A stretch of DNA of 40,165 bases from CAVRZY01 sp963725415 (lineage in GTDB: Bacteria; Acidobacteriota; Terriglobia; Bryobacterales; Bryobacteraceae). Each line of letters begins with the position of its first letter. The stretch's first letter is position 1. The position numbers and the translations under genes are program-made. The notes beneath the pieces were generated by a model. The model did not search any database and was not told where the DNA came from. It saw only the letters and a program-made list of their open reading frames with translations. This document shows positions 19,041 to 27,554 of this stretch, one piece after another. The stretch is taken from assembly GCA_963725415.1 (NCBI GenBank), contig CAVRZY010000049.1:1-40165 (forward strand). Reading direction: 5' to 3'.

Positions 19041-19151
19041 CTAGGACTCATCCTCTTCGCGCTTCTTCTTTTTCCTGCGCAGGACGACGATCACGATCAA
19101 CAGAACTGCAATGCCCAAGGTTACAAAACGCCAGGTTTCCCAATCGGCCAT
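19041..19151 (-). CDS. Small membrane protein of 36 residues
   Basis: ATG 19149-19151 has GGAGG-like sequence just upstream (GGGAGGCGGAGG). The product starts MADWETWRFVTLG and has one transmembrane segment (IAVLLIVIVVL). It then has a basic stretch (RRKKKK) and an acidic tail (REEDES), ending at 19041-19043. The topology would be N-out/C-in by the positive-inside rule. It lies between the CpaE repeat and the TonB receptor stop. The function is unknown; the clean start and composition support a real gene. Confidence 0.6.
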   Translation of the reverse strand: MADWETWRFVTLGIAVLLIVIVVLRRKKKKREEDES

Positions 19152-19288
19152 GCGAGCCTCCGCCTCCCAAATCACGCCAAGCTCAGCGGCGCGGCAACGG
19201 ATTTGTCCGTAAGCTCAGACATTATAACCGGAAGCGAGCCCGAGGCGCGGGGCGCGTTTTCCAAACCCCCCGGATTGCCCGGATTGGG

Positions 19289-22200
19289 TCAGTAGTACAG
19301 CTTCAGCGCGAACTGCATCTCACGGTCAGACGATCCGGCGGTGGCGATGCCGAAACCGCCGCCCCCCAGACCGCTGCCCGGCGGGCCGAAGACCGGCGTA
19401 TTGGTGGCGTTGAAGGCCTCCCAGCGGAACTGGAGCCGGTAGCGCTCGAAGAAGCGGAAGTTCTTGCTCACCGCGGAGTCCAGGTTCACCCGGCCCGGTC
19501 CCAGCATCACGGTCCGGGCGGCGTTTCCATAAGTGAACTGCGCCGGCGGGGCAAAACCGTCCGCATTGAACCACTGGATGCCGCGCTGTCCGATCGCGGG
19601 CTGGCCTTTCTGGTCCGCGGGCAGGTTGATGTCGCCGGCGATGTCGGGCCGGAGGTTGGTGCCGTCGGCGTCGTCGCCCAGGATGTCGCGCGGGCCGTTC
19701 ACCACGGTGACCCCGAAGGGCGACCCCGCTTGCAGGATCACGATGCCGGAAAGCTGCCAGCCACCCAGAAACCAGTCCAGCGGGCCCGTGCTGTTCAGCC
19801 ACTTCTTGCCCCGGCCAAACGGCAGCTCGATGATCGGCGAGATCACCGCCCGGTGCGGCATGTGGTTGGTGGACAGCGAGCGCTCGTGACGCAGATCGTA
19901 AATGTTCTGCACCTGGTCGTCGTCGCCCCAGGTGGAATCATCACCGCCGGTGAAGGTGAGATTGTCGATCCATTTCGACCAGGTGTAGGCGATCATCCAG
20001 CCGATGCCGTTCGAGAAGCGCTTGTCGCTTTTGAACGTAAAGGCGTGATAGTTGGAGAGGCCCCAGTTGGGAGAGATGATCTGGATTTGCGGCCGGTCGG
20101 AATCGAACTGCGGATAGGGCCGGCGCAGCCGCGCCGGGATGTCCGTGCGAGCCAGGAGGTTGGGAGGGATCAGGTTCAGGTTGATATTCGGGAAGGTGAC
20201 CTTGCGGCCCAAGTTGCCCAGGTAACCCAGCTCGAACAGGATGTCTCTCCACTGCCGCTGAATGGTGAAATTGAAATTCTCGGTGTACTGCGTCCGGCGG
20301 TAGGGATCGAGCCACTGGATCTGCGACACCGGGAACGTGGTGCCCCGCGCTCCGAAAGCCAGGGTGAGATCCTCTTCGTGCGGCGCCACCATGGCGGTAA
20401 GGGGTAGCCCTTGCTGGAGCGTGAAGGGCACCGGGTCGCGGGCGGTCCCTACGGCGTCGAAGCCCAGCCCAGAAACCTGGAACACGTTGCGGTCATACGG
20501 ATTGCCATAGAAGATGCCGAAACCGCCGCGCACCACGGTGTTGTTGAAGCCCGGCACGCGCCAGTTGAAGCCGAAGCGCGGTGAGAAGTTGTTGCGGTCC
20601 CAGTGGATCAGGCGCCGTCCGTAGCCGTTGCGTCCGGGGAACGTGACCACCCCGCGCACCCCGGCCGGGATATCTCCGGTTCCGGCCAGCGGGTGCGGAA
20701 CGTACGGGTCGAAGTTGTTCATCCGGTTGTGCGTTTCATAGTACGGGCTTTCCACTTCGTAGCGCAGGCCCAGGTTCAGGGTGAGCGTGCGAGTCGCCCG
20801 CCAGCCGTCCTCCACGTAACCCGCCAGGTAGTAGCTGCGGCGGGCGTTGCCCTGGCTGAATTCCGCATTCACCTGGTTCAGGCGGCCCAGCAGAAAGTCC
20901 GCTAACGTCATGCCGGTGTTGGCGATGGTTCCGCCCTGGGCGTTGCGCCCGTTGGTGAAGCGGGTCTGGAAAACCCACTGACCCGAGGCGTATTGACGGG
21001 ACATTTCGTTAGCGTGGAAGCGCATGTGAGAGCCGCCGAACTTGAGGGTGTGCGGGCCGCGGATGAGGTTGAAGTCGAAGTGCGCCTCGCCGGTAGTGAT
21101 GCCGGCGCGCCGATTGTGATTGCCGGGCGTGCCGAAGTTGGTCGTGGGGACCAGGCCGTTGGACATGTTGAAGCGCGGGAACACGTCCTGCCCCACCCCT
21201 TTCAAGCCAAGCTGCTGGGGCCAGTTCTGCCCCAAGCCCATCCCCGCGCGCAGAATGTACACCCGGTTGAAGCCCAGCCGCACATTGGCGAAGGTGGAGG
21301 GCGAGACCACCTGGGTAGCGTTTAGCGCGAAGTTCTGCCGGCGGTTGGTGATATTGATGGCGTCGGTGTCGGCGTCGCCGAAGCCCCGCGTGCCGCCGGT
21401 GGGGTTTTCGTCCGGATCGACCAGAATGTACCGCCCGAATACCTTGGTGCGGTCGCTGAAGGAGTGATCGATGCGCGTGGTGTGATGCACGCGGTCCAGC
21501 TTGTCGGCCGCATTCTCCTGCCAGTTGTTGCCCTGGGTGATCGGGTTGTCGGGCGGGCGGTTGGGAAGCGGCACATAGGAGATGGCCTTGATCGCCACGG
21601 GATCCAGCCGGTCTGTCGGGATGCGGTTCCCGGGGTACGGCTGGCGCTGGCCGCTGTCCGGGTCGTAGATCACCAGCGATTGCGCCACCGGTCCCGTGGG
21701 AGAGCTTTGCTGCCGCCGCACGCTGGAAAGATCGCCGGCCCGCCAATCGGCCAGCGGCACAGTGCGCGTCCGCACCACGCCGCGCCGCTCAATAAACAGA
21801 TCGGCGTTGTAGAAGAAGAAGGTGCGATTGCGCAGGATGGGGCCGCCGATCAAAGCGCCGAACTGGTTGCGCCGCAAGGGCGCCTTCACGTCCGCGTTCC
21901 AGCCCCGCGAATCGAGCACGTCGTTGCGGAGGAATTCGTAGAAGGCGCCGTGAAACTCATTGCTGCCGCTCTTGGTGGTGGCGTTGACGATCCCCGCGCT
22001 CGAGCGCCCGTACTGCGCCGAGTAGCTGTTGGCCTCCACCCGAAACTCCTGCATGATCTCCACCGGGGGGTCCATCTCGATGTTCTGCGCCCCGATGCCG
22101 CCGCGGGAGTTGGTGGTCCCATCCAGCATGGCCAGCGCCGAGCCGGTGCGCCCGCCCGCAATCGACACCTCGCCGCCCAGCCGGAATGCCGCAGGAGTCA

Positions 22201-22663
22201 GATTGACTAAGTCGAACACGTTGCGGCCGTTCAAGGGCAGCTCGACGATCTCCTTGTTGTCCACGATGTGACCCACCGAGCCCGAGATGGTCTCGACCAT
22301 GGCGGCGCTGCTGCTCACCGAGACGCTCTCGGTGACGCCGCCGACCTCCAGGGTCAGGTCCTGCGTGACGTTCTGGTTGATGTCCACCCGGATGCCGGTC
22401 ACCTGGAGCCGCTTGAACCCGGAGTGTTCCACGCGGATGTCGTAAGTGCCGGGCAGCACCTGGGGAACCAGGAAGGAACCGTCACCGCCGGTGGTGACGG
22501 CGAGCGACTGGCCGGTTTCCACGTTGACCAACGTGACCGTGACACCGGGGATCACCGCGCCCGTCGAATCGGTCGCTCGGCCACCAACAGAACCATACTG
22601 GGCCTGTGCGAACAGGCCGGAAATGGGGAGAAGAACCAATACCAGCAAAGGCGAAACGCGCAT
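19289..22663 (-). CDS. TonB-dependent receptor with carboxypeptidase regulatory-like domain (Oar-type)
   Basis: ATG 22661-22663 gives about 1124 residues with a signal peptide (MRVSPLLVLVLLPISGLFAQ). After it comes a carboxypeptidase-regulatory-like Ig domain (GGRATDSTGAVIPGVTVTLV), then the plug (IVDNKEIVELPLNGRNVFDL, NATTKSGSNEFHGAFYEFLR) and a long barrel ending in the aromatic terminus (MQFALKLYY). This domain order is the large Oar/SusC-like receptor class greatly expanded in Acidobacteriota. Ligand uptake across the outer membrane is inferred and the substrate is unknown. The gene is fully open over 3.4 kb with no indel, in contrast to genes at both ends of the window. Confidence 0.92.
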   Translation of the reverse strand: MRVSPLLVLVLLPISGLFAQAQYGSVGGRATDSTGAVIPGVTVTLVNVETGQSLAVTTGGDGSFLVPQVLPGTYDIRVEHSGFKRLQVTGIRVDINQNVTQDLTLEVGGVTESVSVSSSAAMVETISGSVGHIVDNKEIVELPLNGRNVFDLVNLTPAAFRLGGEVSIAGGRTGSALAMLDGTTNSRGGIGAQNIEMDPPVEIMQEFRVEANSYSAQYGRSSAGIVNATTKSGSNEFHGAFYEFLRNDVLDSRGWNADVKAPLRRNQFGALIGGPILRNRTFFFYNADLFIERRGVVRTRTVPLADWRAGDLSSVRRQQSSPTGPVAQSLVIYDPDSGQRQPYPGNRIPTDRLDPVAIKAISYVPLPNRPPDNPITQGNNWQENAADKLDRVHHTTRIDHSFSDRTKVFGRYILVDPDENPTGGTRGFGDADTDAINITNRRQNFALNATQVVSPSTFANVRLGFNRVYILRAGMGLGQNWPQQLGLKGVGQDVFPRFNMSNGLVPTTNFGTPGNHNRRAGITTGEAHFDFNLIRGPHTLKFGGSHMRFHANEMSRQYASGQWVFQTRFTNGRNAQGGTIANTGMTLADFLLGRLNQVNAEFSQGNARRSYYLAGYVEDGWRATRTLTLNLGLRYEVESPYYETHNRMNNFDPYVPHPLAGTGDIPAGVRGVVTFPGRNGYGRRLIHWDRNNFSPRFGFNWRVPGFNNTVVRGGFGIFYGNPYDRNVFQVSGLGFDAVGTARDPVPFTLQQGLPLTAMVAPHEEDLTLAFGARGTTFPVSQIQWLDPYRRTQYTENFNFTIQRQWRDILFELGYLGNLGRKVTFPNINLNLIPPNLLARTDIPARLRRPYPQFDSDRPQIQIISPNWGLSNYHAFTFKSDKRFSNGIGWMIAYTWSKWIDNLTFTGGDDSTWGDDDQVQNIYDLRHERSLSTNHMPHRAVISPIIELPFGRGKKWLNSTGPLDWFLGGWQLSGIVILQAGSPFGVTVVNGPRDILGDDADGTNLRPDIAGDINLPADQKGQPAIGQRGIQWFNADGFAPPAQFTYGNAARTVMLGPGRVNLDSAVSKNFRFFERYRLQFRWEAFNATNTPVFGPPGSGLGGGGFGIATAGSSDREMQFALKLYY

Positions 22664-22779
22664 GCTCCAAACTCCTTCCGGCAATGTCTTCAGGCCGCCC
22701 CTGAACCAGCAGCAGCCCTCACCCGTGAATCGAGTATACTCCCCGGCACGCGGCCGAGCAATGTGCCTTCCCGGTTCGC

Positions 22780-22843
22780 GTAATTCGGGGACAGGCGCGA
22801 ATTTCGCCGCCGTTGCGAAATTCGTGGCCTGTACCCGAATTAC
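22780..22843. repeat. REP-like palindrome upstream of the TonB receptor
   Basis: GTAATTCGGGGACAGGC pairs with GCCTGTACCCGAATTAC at the other end, and the inner CGAATTTCG / CGAAATTCG also pair, giving a 64-base hairpin. It lies between the receptor and the hydrolase gene, in the likely promoter zone of the receptor. The CGGGGAC...CTGTACCCG core is shared with the larger palindrome at 24867-24988. Confidence 0.65.
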
Positions 22844-22858
22844 CCTCTCCGGACCGGT

Positions 22859-23854
22859 TTACCGGAAACGCGGGCTGAAGGAGAACCCGGATTCTCCCAC
22901 CCGGCCCTCGGCGTCTACAATGGCCGTGGCTACAAACTGCGGGCTGAGTGGCGAGCCGTAGCGGAGGTCCATGACCTCGACGCGCATTCCCTGCTCGGGC
23001 ACCTCGCTGGGTATGAAGCGCCGCAGGGGGTATTGCGAGAACTGCGAGAACGCCTGGAAGGCGGGCGTTTGGGCGGCGGCATTCCAGGCCGCCGACTGGG
23101 CGGGGTCGGGTTCCGGTTTGTACAGGACCAGCCCGCGCGAGGGGTCAAACTCCCTGAGCAGGTCCACTTCATGGATCGAATAGGACCCCTGCGTCTCCGC
23201 CAGTCCTCTCCAGCGAAACGGGTTCCAGGACCCTGGGAAGGCAGCCACCCGGGTGGGGACTGAACCATCATACAGGCGGGAATCCAATACGGCCACGGCC
23301 CGCTGGTGGAGCACGTAGCGGCCAGACTGGTAACACACCAGCAGCAGCAGCGCCAAGACGGCCAGGCCGCGGCCCGAGCCTGGCCGGGCGCCGATCTCGG
23401 AACTGACCAGACGCGACAGAGCCGGACCGAGCACCGCTAACAGCAACACTGCCCAGATCCAGAAATCGATCACCGCCGTGATATCCAAGCGGAACCACTG
23501 TCCGGAAAAGGGCAGCAGAAAGCGCACCCCATAGGCATTGGTCCAGTCCAGGAGCAGGTGGGACGCCAGCCCGATCAGCGAGACGGCATAGGCCCGCGGC
23601 CAGTCCAGCGGTTTCCTCACGGCCAGCCTCACCAAAAGCACAGCCGCCAGAGCCATGACGGGCATCATCAGCAGGGCGTGAGTGATGTGCCGATGCCAGT
23701 GGAGGTAGGCGGTTTCGCCCCACAGGACACTGGCCACTTCGACGTCCGGGACGATGGCGGCCAGCACCACGACCCAGGTGGCATAGGGGCAGCAGCGTTT
23801 CAAACCCGCTCTGCTTAGAGCCAGGCCGGTCAGCGTGTGGGTGAGTGGGTCCAT
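22859..23854 (-). CDS. YdjM/DUF457-type membrane-bound metal-dependent hydrolase
   Basis: The start is ATG 23852-23854 and the product has 331 residues. The N-terminus MDPLTHTLTGLALSRAG is the family hallmark, followed by IVPDVEVASVLWGETAYLHW, HRHITHALLMMPVM and a HLLLDWTNAYGVRFLLPF segment. The conserved His and Asp residues in these blocks are the presumed metal ligands. Several membrane segments follow, then a soluble C-terminal domain of about 140 residues. E. coli YdjM is LexA-regulated; no LexA box was seen here. The reaction is unknown. Confidence 0.85.
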   Translation of the reverse strand: MDPLTHTLTGLALSRAGLKRCCPYATWVVVLAAIVPDVEVASVLWGETAYLHWHRHITHALLMMPVMALAAVLLVRLAVRKPLDWPRAYAVSLIGLASHLLLDWTNAYGVRFLLPFSGQWFRLDITAVIDFWIWAVLLLAVLGPALSRLVSSEIGARPGSGRGLAVLALLLLVCYQSGRYVLHQRAVAVLDSRLYDGSVPTRVAAFPGSWNPFRWRGLAETQGSYSIHEVDLLREFDPSRGLVLYKPEPDPAQSAAWNAAAQTPAFQAFSQFSQYPLRRFIPSEVPEQGMRVEVMDLRYGSPLSPQFVATAIVDAEGRVGESGFSFSPRFR

Positions 23855-23859
23855 GGGGA

Positions 23860-23912
23860 TTGAATCATTGAAGAATTGAAGAATTGAATCATTGAGTCAT
23901 TGAATCATTGAG
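23860..23912. repeat. 8-bp tandem repeat (TTGAATCA-like, about six units)
   Basis: Units TTGAATCA, TTGAAGAA, TTGAAGAA, TTGAATCA, TTGAGTCA, TTGAATCA follow each other directly. The last unit contains the stop codon of the lipid kinase. It fills the gap between that gene and the hydrolase start. Confidence 0.75.
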
Positions 23913-24918
23913 GGGCTGGCTCCGTTCTTCGGTATTCTGGCGGAACCAGAAGGGTGAGCGCCTTGGGGACGATCTCCACGCTGGCGGGTAGGCGGCCGGC
24001 GTACTCGCCGTCCACCTGCACGTAGATGGGCTGCTCAGGCGGCGCGCTGAAGGCGATCTTGCGCGCCCTCAGAAAGGTGATGCCCCCGGTCTTCCGAGCC
24101 GTTCCCGCCAGTACAGCCACCAGGTACTTGGCATAATACCGAAACGTGGATTGGCCTTCGAACAGCACCAGCTCGAAGTCGTCCCCCAGCAGGCAGGCTT
24201 GGCTGGCGATCTCCAGGTAGCCGGCGTAGTTGCGCGTTCGGCTGGCCAGGGCGAAGGAACAGCGCAGCGAGCGGTCCTCCAGGTGCACTTCGAATTCCTC
24301 CAGCCTGCGACCCAGCTCGCGCAGGGCACCGGCCCAATAAGCAATCTGCCCCAGCCGGGATTTCAGCGTCATGCTGAGCCGATAGACGATGTGCGCGTCA
24401 AAACCCACTCCGGCCATGAGCAGAAAATGCCGGGAGCGCGCCCCGCCGTCCATGTGCAGCAGGCCCACAGAGATCCTCTGCGGCACGCATTCCGCGACCC
24501 GCCGGGCGGCCTTCCATAGATTGCAGCCCAGCCCCAGCTCCCGGGCCAGCACATTGGCGGTTCCGGCTGGCAGCACTCCCAGCGGGGCCTCGGAGTGAAT
24601 CATGCCGGCGGCGATTTCGTTAATGGTGCCGTCGCCACCCAGGGCCAGAATGAGGTCGGCGCCGGTCTCCAGACTCTGCCGCGCCAGGCCACCTGCGGTC
24701 CCCGGTCCGGGCGTGGGTATCACGGAAACCCGACATCCCTGGGCGCCCAGAAGGTCCACGGCGCGCCTGACGACCTCCTCGGGCGCCCGCCGCAGGCGCG
24801 CCGCGCAGGGATTGTAAATCAGGTGTACGTTGTGATAAGTGGCGATTTCGATAATTATAATAGACCTGCGATTCAGACACTGATACGGCAATGGGCAAAA
24901 ACCGGGGACTGACACCAT
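23905..24918 (-). CDS. YegS/DgkB-type diacylglycerol (lipid) kinase
   Basis: The first ATG in frame is 24916-24918; a TTG lies at 24931-24933. The homologous part begins only at HNVHLIYNPCAARLRRAPEE, about 30 residues later. The nucleotide-binding motif LALGGDGTINEIAAGMI and GVLPAGTANVLARELG are diagnostic. The C-terminal beta domain follows (RNYAGYLEIASQACLLGDDF). Such enzymes phosphorylate diacylglycerol or related lipids at the membrane. The ATG lies inside a MITE-like element, so the element has either supplied a new start or displaced the original, which may have been a rare codon such as ATT/ATC near 24860. Confidence 0.85.
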   Translation of the reverse strand: MVSVPGFCPLPYQCLNRRSIIIIEIATYHNVHLIYNPCAARLRRAPEEVVRRAVDLLGAQGCRVSVIPTPGPGTAGGLARQSLETGADLILALGGDGTINEIAAGMIHSEAPLGVLPAGTANVLARELGLGCNLWKAARRVAECVPQRISVGLLHMDGGARSRHFLLMAGVGFDAHIVYRLSMTLKSRLGQIAYWAGALRELGRRLEEFEVHLEDRSLRCSFALASRTRNYAGYLEIASQACLLGDDFELVLFEGQSTFRYYAKYLVAVLAGTARKTGGITFLRARKIAFSAPPEQPIYVQVDGEYAGRLPASVEIVPKALTLLVPPEYRRTEPAPQ

Positions 24919-24998
24919 TTGCTGCCCCTGCAAATGGCTGTCTGTACCCGGTTTTTGCTGCGTTCCATGCCCACTGTCTGAATCGCAGATAATAGACC
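24857..24998. mobile_element. MITE/REP-like palindromic element with 10-bp direct repeats
   Basis: The direct repeat ATAATAGACC occurs at 24857-24866 and again at 24989-24998. Between them lies a 122-bp palindrome with terminal inverted repeats (TGCGATTCAGACA on the left and TGTCTGAATCGCA on the right). Inner arms include GGGCAAAAACCGGGGACTGA against CTGTACCCGGTTTTTGC, and CCATTTGC against GCAAATGG around a short loop. The structure fits a non-autonomous element that duplicated its target. It sits in the divergent promoter region of the lipid kinase and ligA. Confidence 0.7.
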
Positions 24999-25001
24999 GC
25001 T

Positions 25002-26989
25002 ATGGAAAAGGACTTCGAGAAGCAAGCCTGCCAACTTCGGGAAACGCTGCGGCGGCACGAGCACCTCTACTACGTCCTGGACCAGCCCGAGATCAGCGAC
25101 GCCGAGTACGACGAGCTGATGGGCCGGCTGCGCGAGCTGGAGGCCGCGCATCCCGAGCTGGTCACGCCGGATTCGCCCACCCAGCGCGTGGGCGGCAAGC
25201 CGCGCGAGGGCTTCGTCAAGGTGCCGCACAGCTCCGTCATGCTGAGCCTGGACAACGCGCTCAACGAAGGCGAGCTGCGCGACTTCGACCGCCGGGTGCG
25301 CGAACTGCTGGGCGGCGCGCCGTACCGCTACGTGGCCGAGCTGAAGCTGGACGGGCTGTCCATGGCCGTGCACTACCGAGGACGGCCTGCTCGACCAGGC
25401 CGTGACGCGCGGCGACGGCGCGGAGGGCGAAGACGTCACCGAGAACGCGCGCACCATCCGCTCGCTGCCGCTGCGGGTCGCGGACGGCCCGCCGGACTTC
25501 GAGGTGCGCGGCGAAGTCATCATGAACCGCGCGCGCCTTCGAGCGGCTGAACGCTGGAGCGCGAGCGGCAGGGCTGCCGCGCTTCGCCAACCCGCGCAAC
25601 GCCGCCGCCGGCTCCATCCGCGTGCTCGAGCCCGCCATCACCGCCTCGCGGCGGCTGGATTACTTCGCCTACTTCCTCTGGCCGACGGCGCGCCGCATCA
25701 CGACAGCCACTGGGAATCCTTGAAGCGCTCGACGAGCATGGGCTTCAAGGTGAATCCCGCACCGCCGCCTGTGCGCGGACGTCGAGGAGCTGCTCGGGTT
25801 CTGCCGGCAGTGGGAGGAGAAGCGCGAGGAGCTGCCCTACGAAATCGACGGCGTGGTGGTCAAGGTCGACTCGGCCGCCCAGCAGCGCGAGCTGGGCTGG
25901 ACGGCCAAGGCGCCGCGCTGGGCCATCGCCTTCAAGTTCGCGGCCCGGCAGGCCGAGACGGTGGTCGAGGACATCGAGGTGCAGGTGGGCCGCACCGGGA
26001 CGCTCACGCCGGTGGCGCATCTGAAGCCAGTCGAGGTGGGCGGCGTGACGGTCTCGCGCGCCACGCTGCACAACGAGGACGAGATCCGGCGGCTGGGCCT
26101 CGAGATCGGCGACCACGTGATCATCGAGCGCAGCGGCGACGTGATTCCAAAGGTGGTCCGGGTTGGGAGGCGCCGGCGTGCCGTTTCGTGATGCCCAAGG
26201 AATGCCCGGTGTGCGGCGGCGCGGTGGTGCGTGAAGAAGGCGAGGTGGCCAGCCGCTGCATCAACACGCAACTGCCCGGCCCGCCTGAAGGAATCCGTCC
26301 TGCACTTCGCCGCGCGCGGGATGATGGACATCGACGGTCTGGGCGAGGCGCTGGTGGATCAGTTGGTGGATCGGGGGCTGGTGACGAGCGTGGCCGATCT
26401 CTACCAGCTCACCCAGCAGCAGGTCATGGACCTCGAGCGCATGGGGAAGAAGTCCGCCGAGGAACTCCTTGGCAACATCAAGGCTTCGAAGCGGCAACCG
26501 CTGCCACGCGTGCTGCACGCCCTGGGCATCCGCTTCGTGGGCGAGCGGACCGCCGAGATGCTGGCTGAGACGTTCGGCAGCCTGGACGGCATCGCCGCGG
26601 CCAGCCAAGAAGAGCTGAGGCAGGCCGAGGAAGTCGGCCGCAAAATGGCCGAAAGCATTTGCCAATTCTTCCGCGAACCACGCAACCGAGAGCTGGTGGA
26701 GCGCCTGCGCGAAGCCGGGCTGCAATTCGAGCACAAGGTGACGCGGCCGAAGGGCGGGTCGCTCGAGGGCCGAACCTTCGTGCTGACCGGCACGCTGCCC
26801 TCGCTGACCCGCGAGGAGGCCAAGGCCCGCATCGGGGCCGCCGGCGGCAAGGTGACCGGCTCGGTGAGCAAGCAGACCAACTACGTCGTGGCCGGCGCCG
26901 AGGCCGGCTCCAAGCTCGACAAGGCCCGCGCCCTGGGCATCCCGGTGATCGACGAGGCGCGGCTGCTCCACATGCTGGGCGAGCAGTAG
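25002..26989 (+). CDS. ligA: NAD-dependent DNA ligase LigA, several indels
   Basis: ATG 25002 opens about 660 codons. In order: an Ia domain (HEHLYYVLDQPEISDAEYDE), the adenylation domain with the catalytic Lys at about residue 114 (AELKLDGLSMAVHY), and DAVTRGDG-like and YEIDGVVVKVD blocks. The OB fold, a four-Cys zinc finger (CPVCGG, CINTNCPARL), helix-hairpin-helix repeats and a C-terminal BRCT domain (GRTFVLTGTLPSLTREEAKA) follow. LigA seals nicks in replication and repair and is normally essential. The frame changes near 25379, 25535, 25552, 25758, 26165 and 26268. The pairs at 25758/25759 and 26268/26269 are G/C doublets at wobble positions, so the gene is probably intact in the living cell. 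Confidence 0.92.
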
Positions 26990-27199
26990 CAGCTCCGGGC
27001 AGAGTAGCACGGCTTCCTGCCACTTTATCGACCGCCTGCTGCCCTACCGGGAGATCGAGGACCCGATACGATGCCCGCAGCTTGGCGCACGGCGGCGACC
27101 GGTTTGGGCACCGGGCCGAGCCCGTGACGCAGGGCCGTTGCGGCCAAGCCGTCAGGCCGCGAACGTTTTCCCGGTTGACTGATACAATAACAGCGGGGC

Positions 27200-27453
27200 A
27201 TGTTCGCGATCAGTTTCACGCCAGAGGCCATCGGCGACCTGCTCTCTTACAGCAAACGGACCGACAGCGAATCATGGACGGCATTGACGCGTGCCTGAAG
27301 CACGAACCGGACCACGAGCGCGTCCTTCGATTCATGAGCGACGGCGAAGAGCGAGCTCGTGCGTACAAGTGTTGCTGGGGTTGCCGCACCAACTGCAACG
27401 CCACGCATGTCAACATCTGTACGGAGGCCATTCATGGCCGGAAAGCGGCTTAA
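27200..27453 (+). pseudogene. RelE/ParE-like toxin fragment
   Basis: ATG 27200 opens MFAISFTPEAIGDLLSYSKR and, after a one-base loss near 27270, continues DRQRIMDGIDACLKHEPDHE. This matches the first half of RelE/HigB-type toxins, which normally continue with a KRLRPN-like and LRVGRFRV segment. Here the sequence turns into unrelated residues after 27318 and ends at TAA 27451-27453, inside the first box of an attC site. No antitoxin gene is seen. The toxin core is missing, so it is probably inactive. Confidence 0.5.
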
Positions 27454-27512
27454 CCAGCCGCTGCAGGCGACGGCCAGACCCGGCCCGCGCCTGAGCGCCC
27501 GAGTCGTTGGGC
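27448..27512 (+). other. Integron-type attC recombination site
   Basis: The R'' box GCTTAAC (27448-27454) and the R' box GTTGGGC (27506-27512) fit RYYYAAC and GTTRRRY and pair with each other. Inside, CCGCTGCAGGCG pairs with CGCCTGAGCG leaving one unpaired base, as expected for the extrahelical base of attC. The length of 65 bp is typical. The upstream reading frame ends with TAA inside R'', a usual cassette arrangement. Confidence 0.7.
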
Positions 27513-27554
27513 AACCGAAACGAGCCACCTGGGCCTCACCGGCCGGAGGGTGCA

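Noticed and set aside
18980..20407. A 475-codon plus-strand open frame opposite the TonB receptor
   Set aside because: High-GC antisense shadow: no family resemblance, Arg/Val/His-rich, and the minus strand encodes a clear conserved receptor.
26990..27199. Gene in the gap after ligA
   Set aside because: Open frames here are short, Arg-rich and without start or ribosome site; nothing recognisable.
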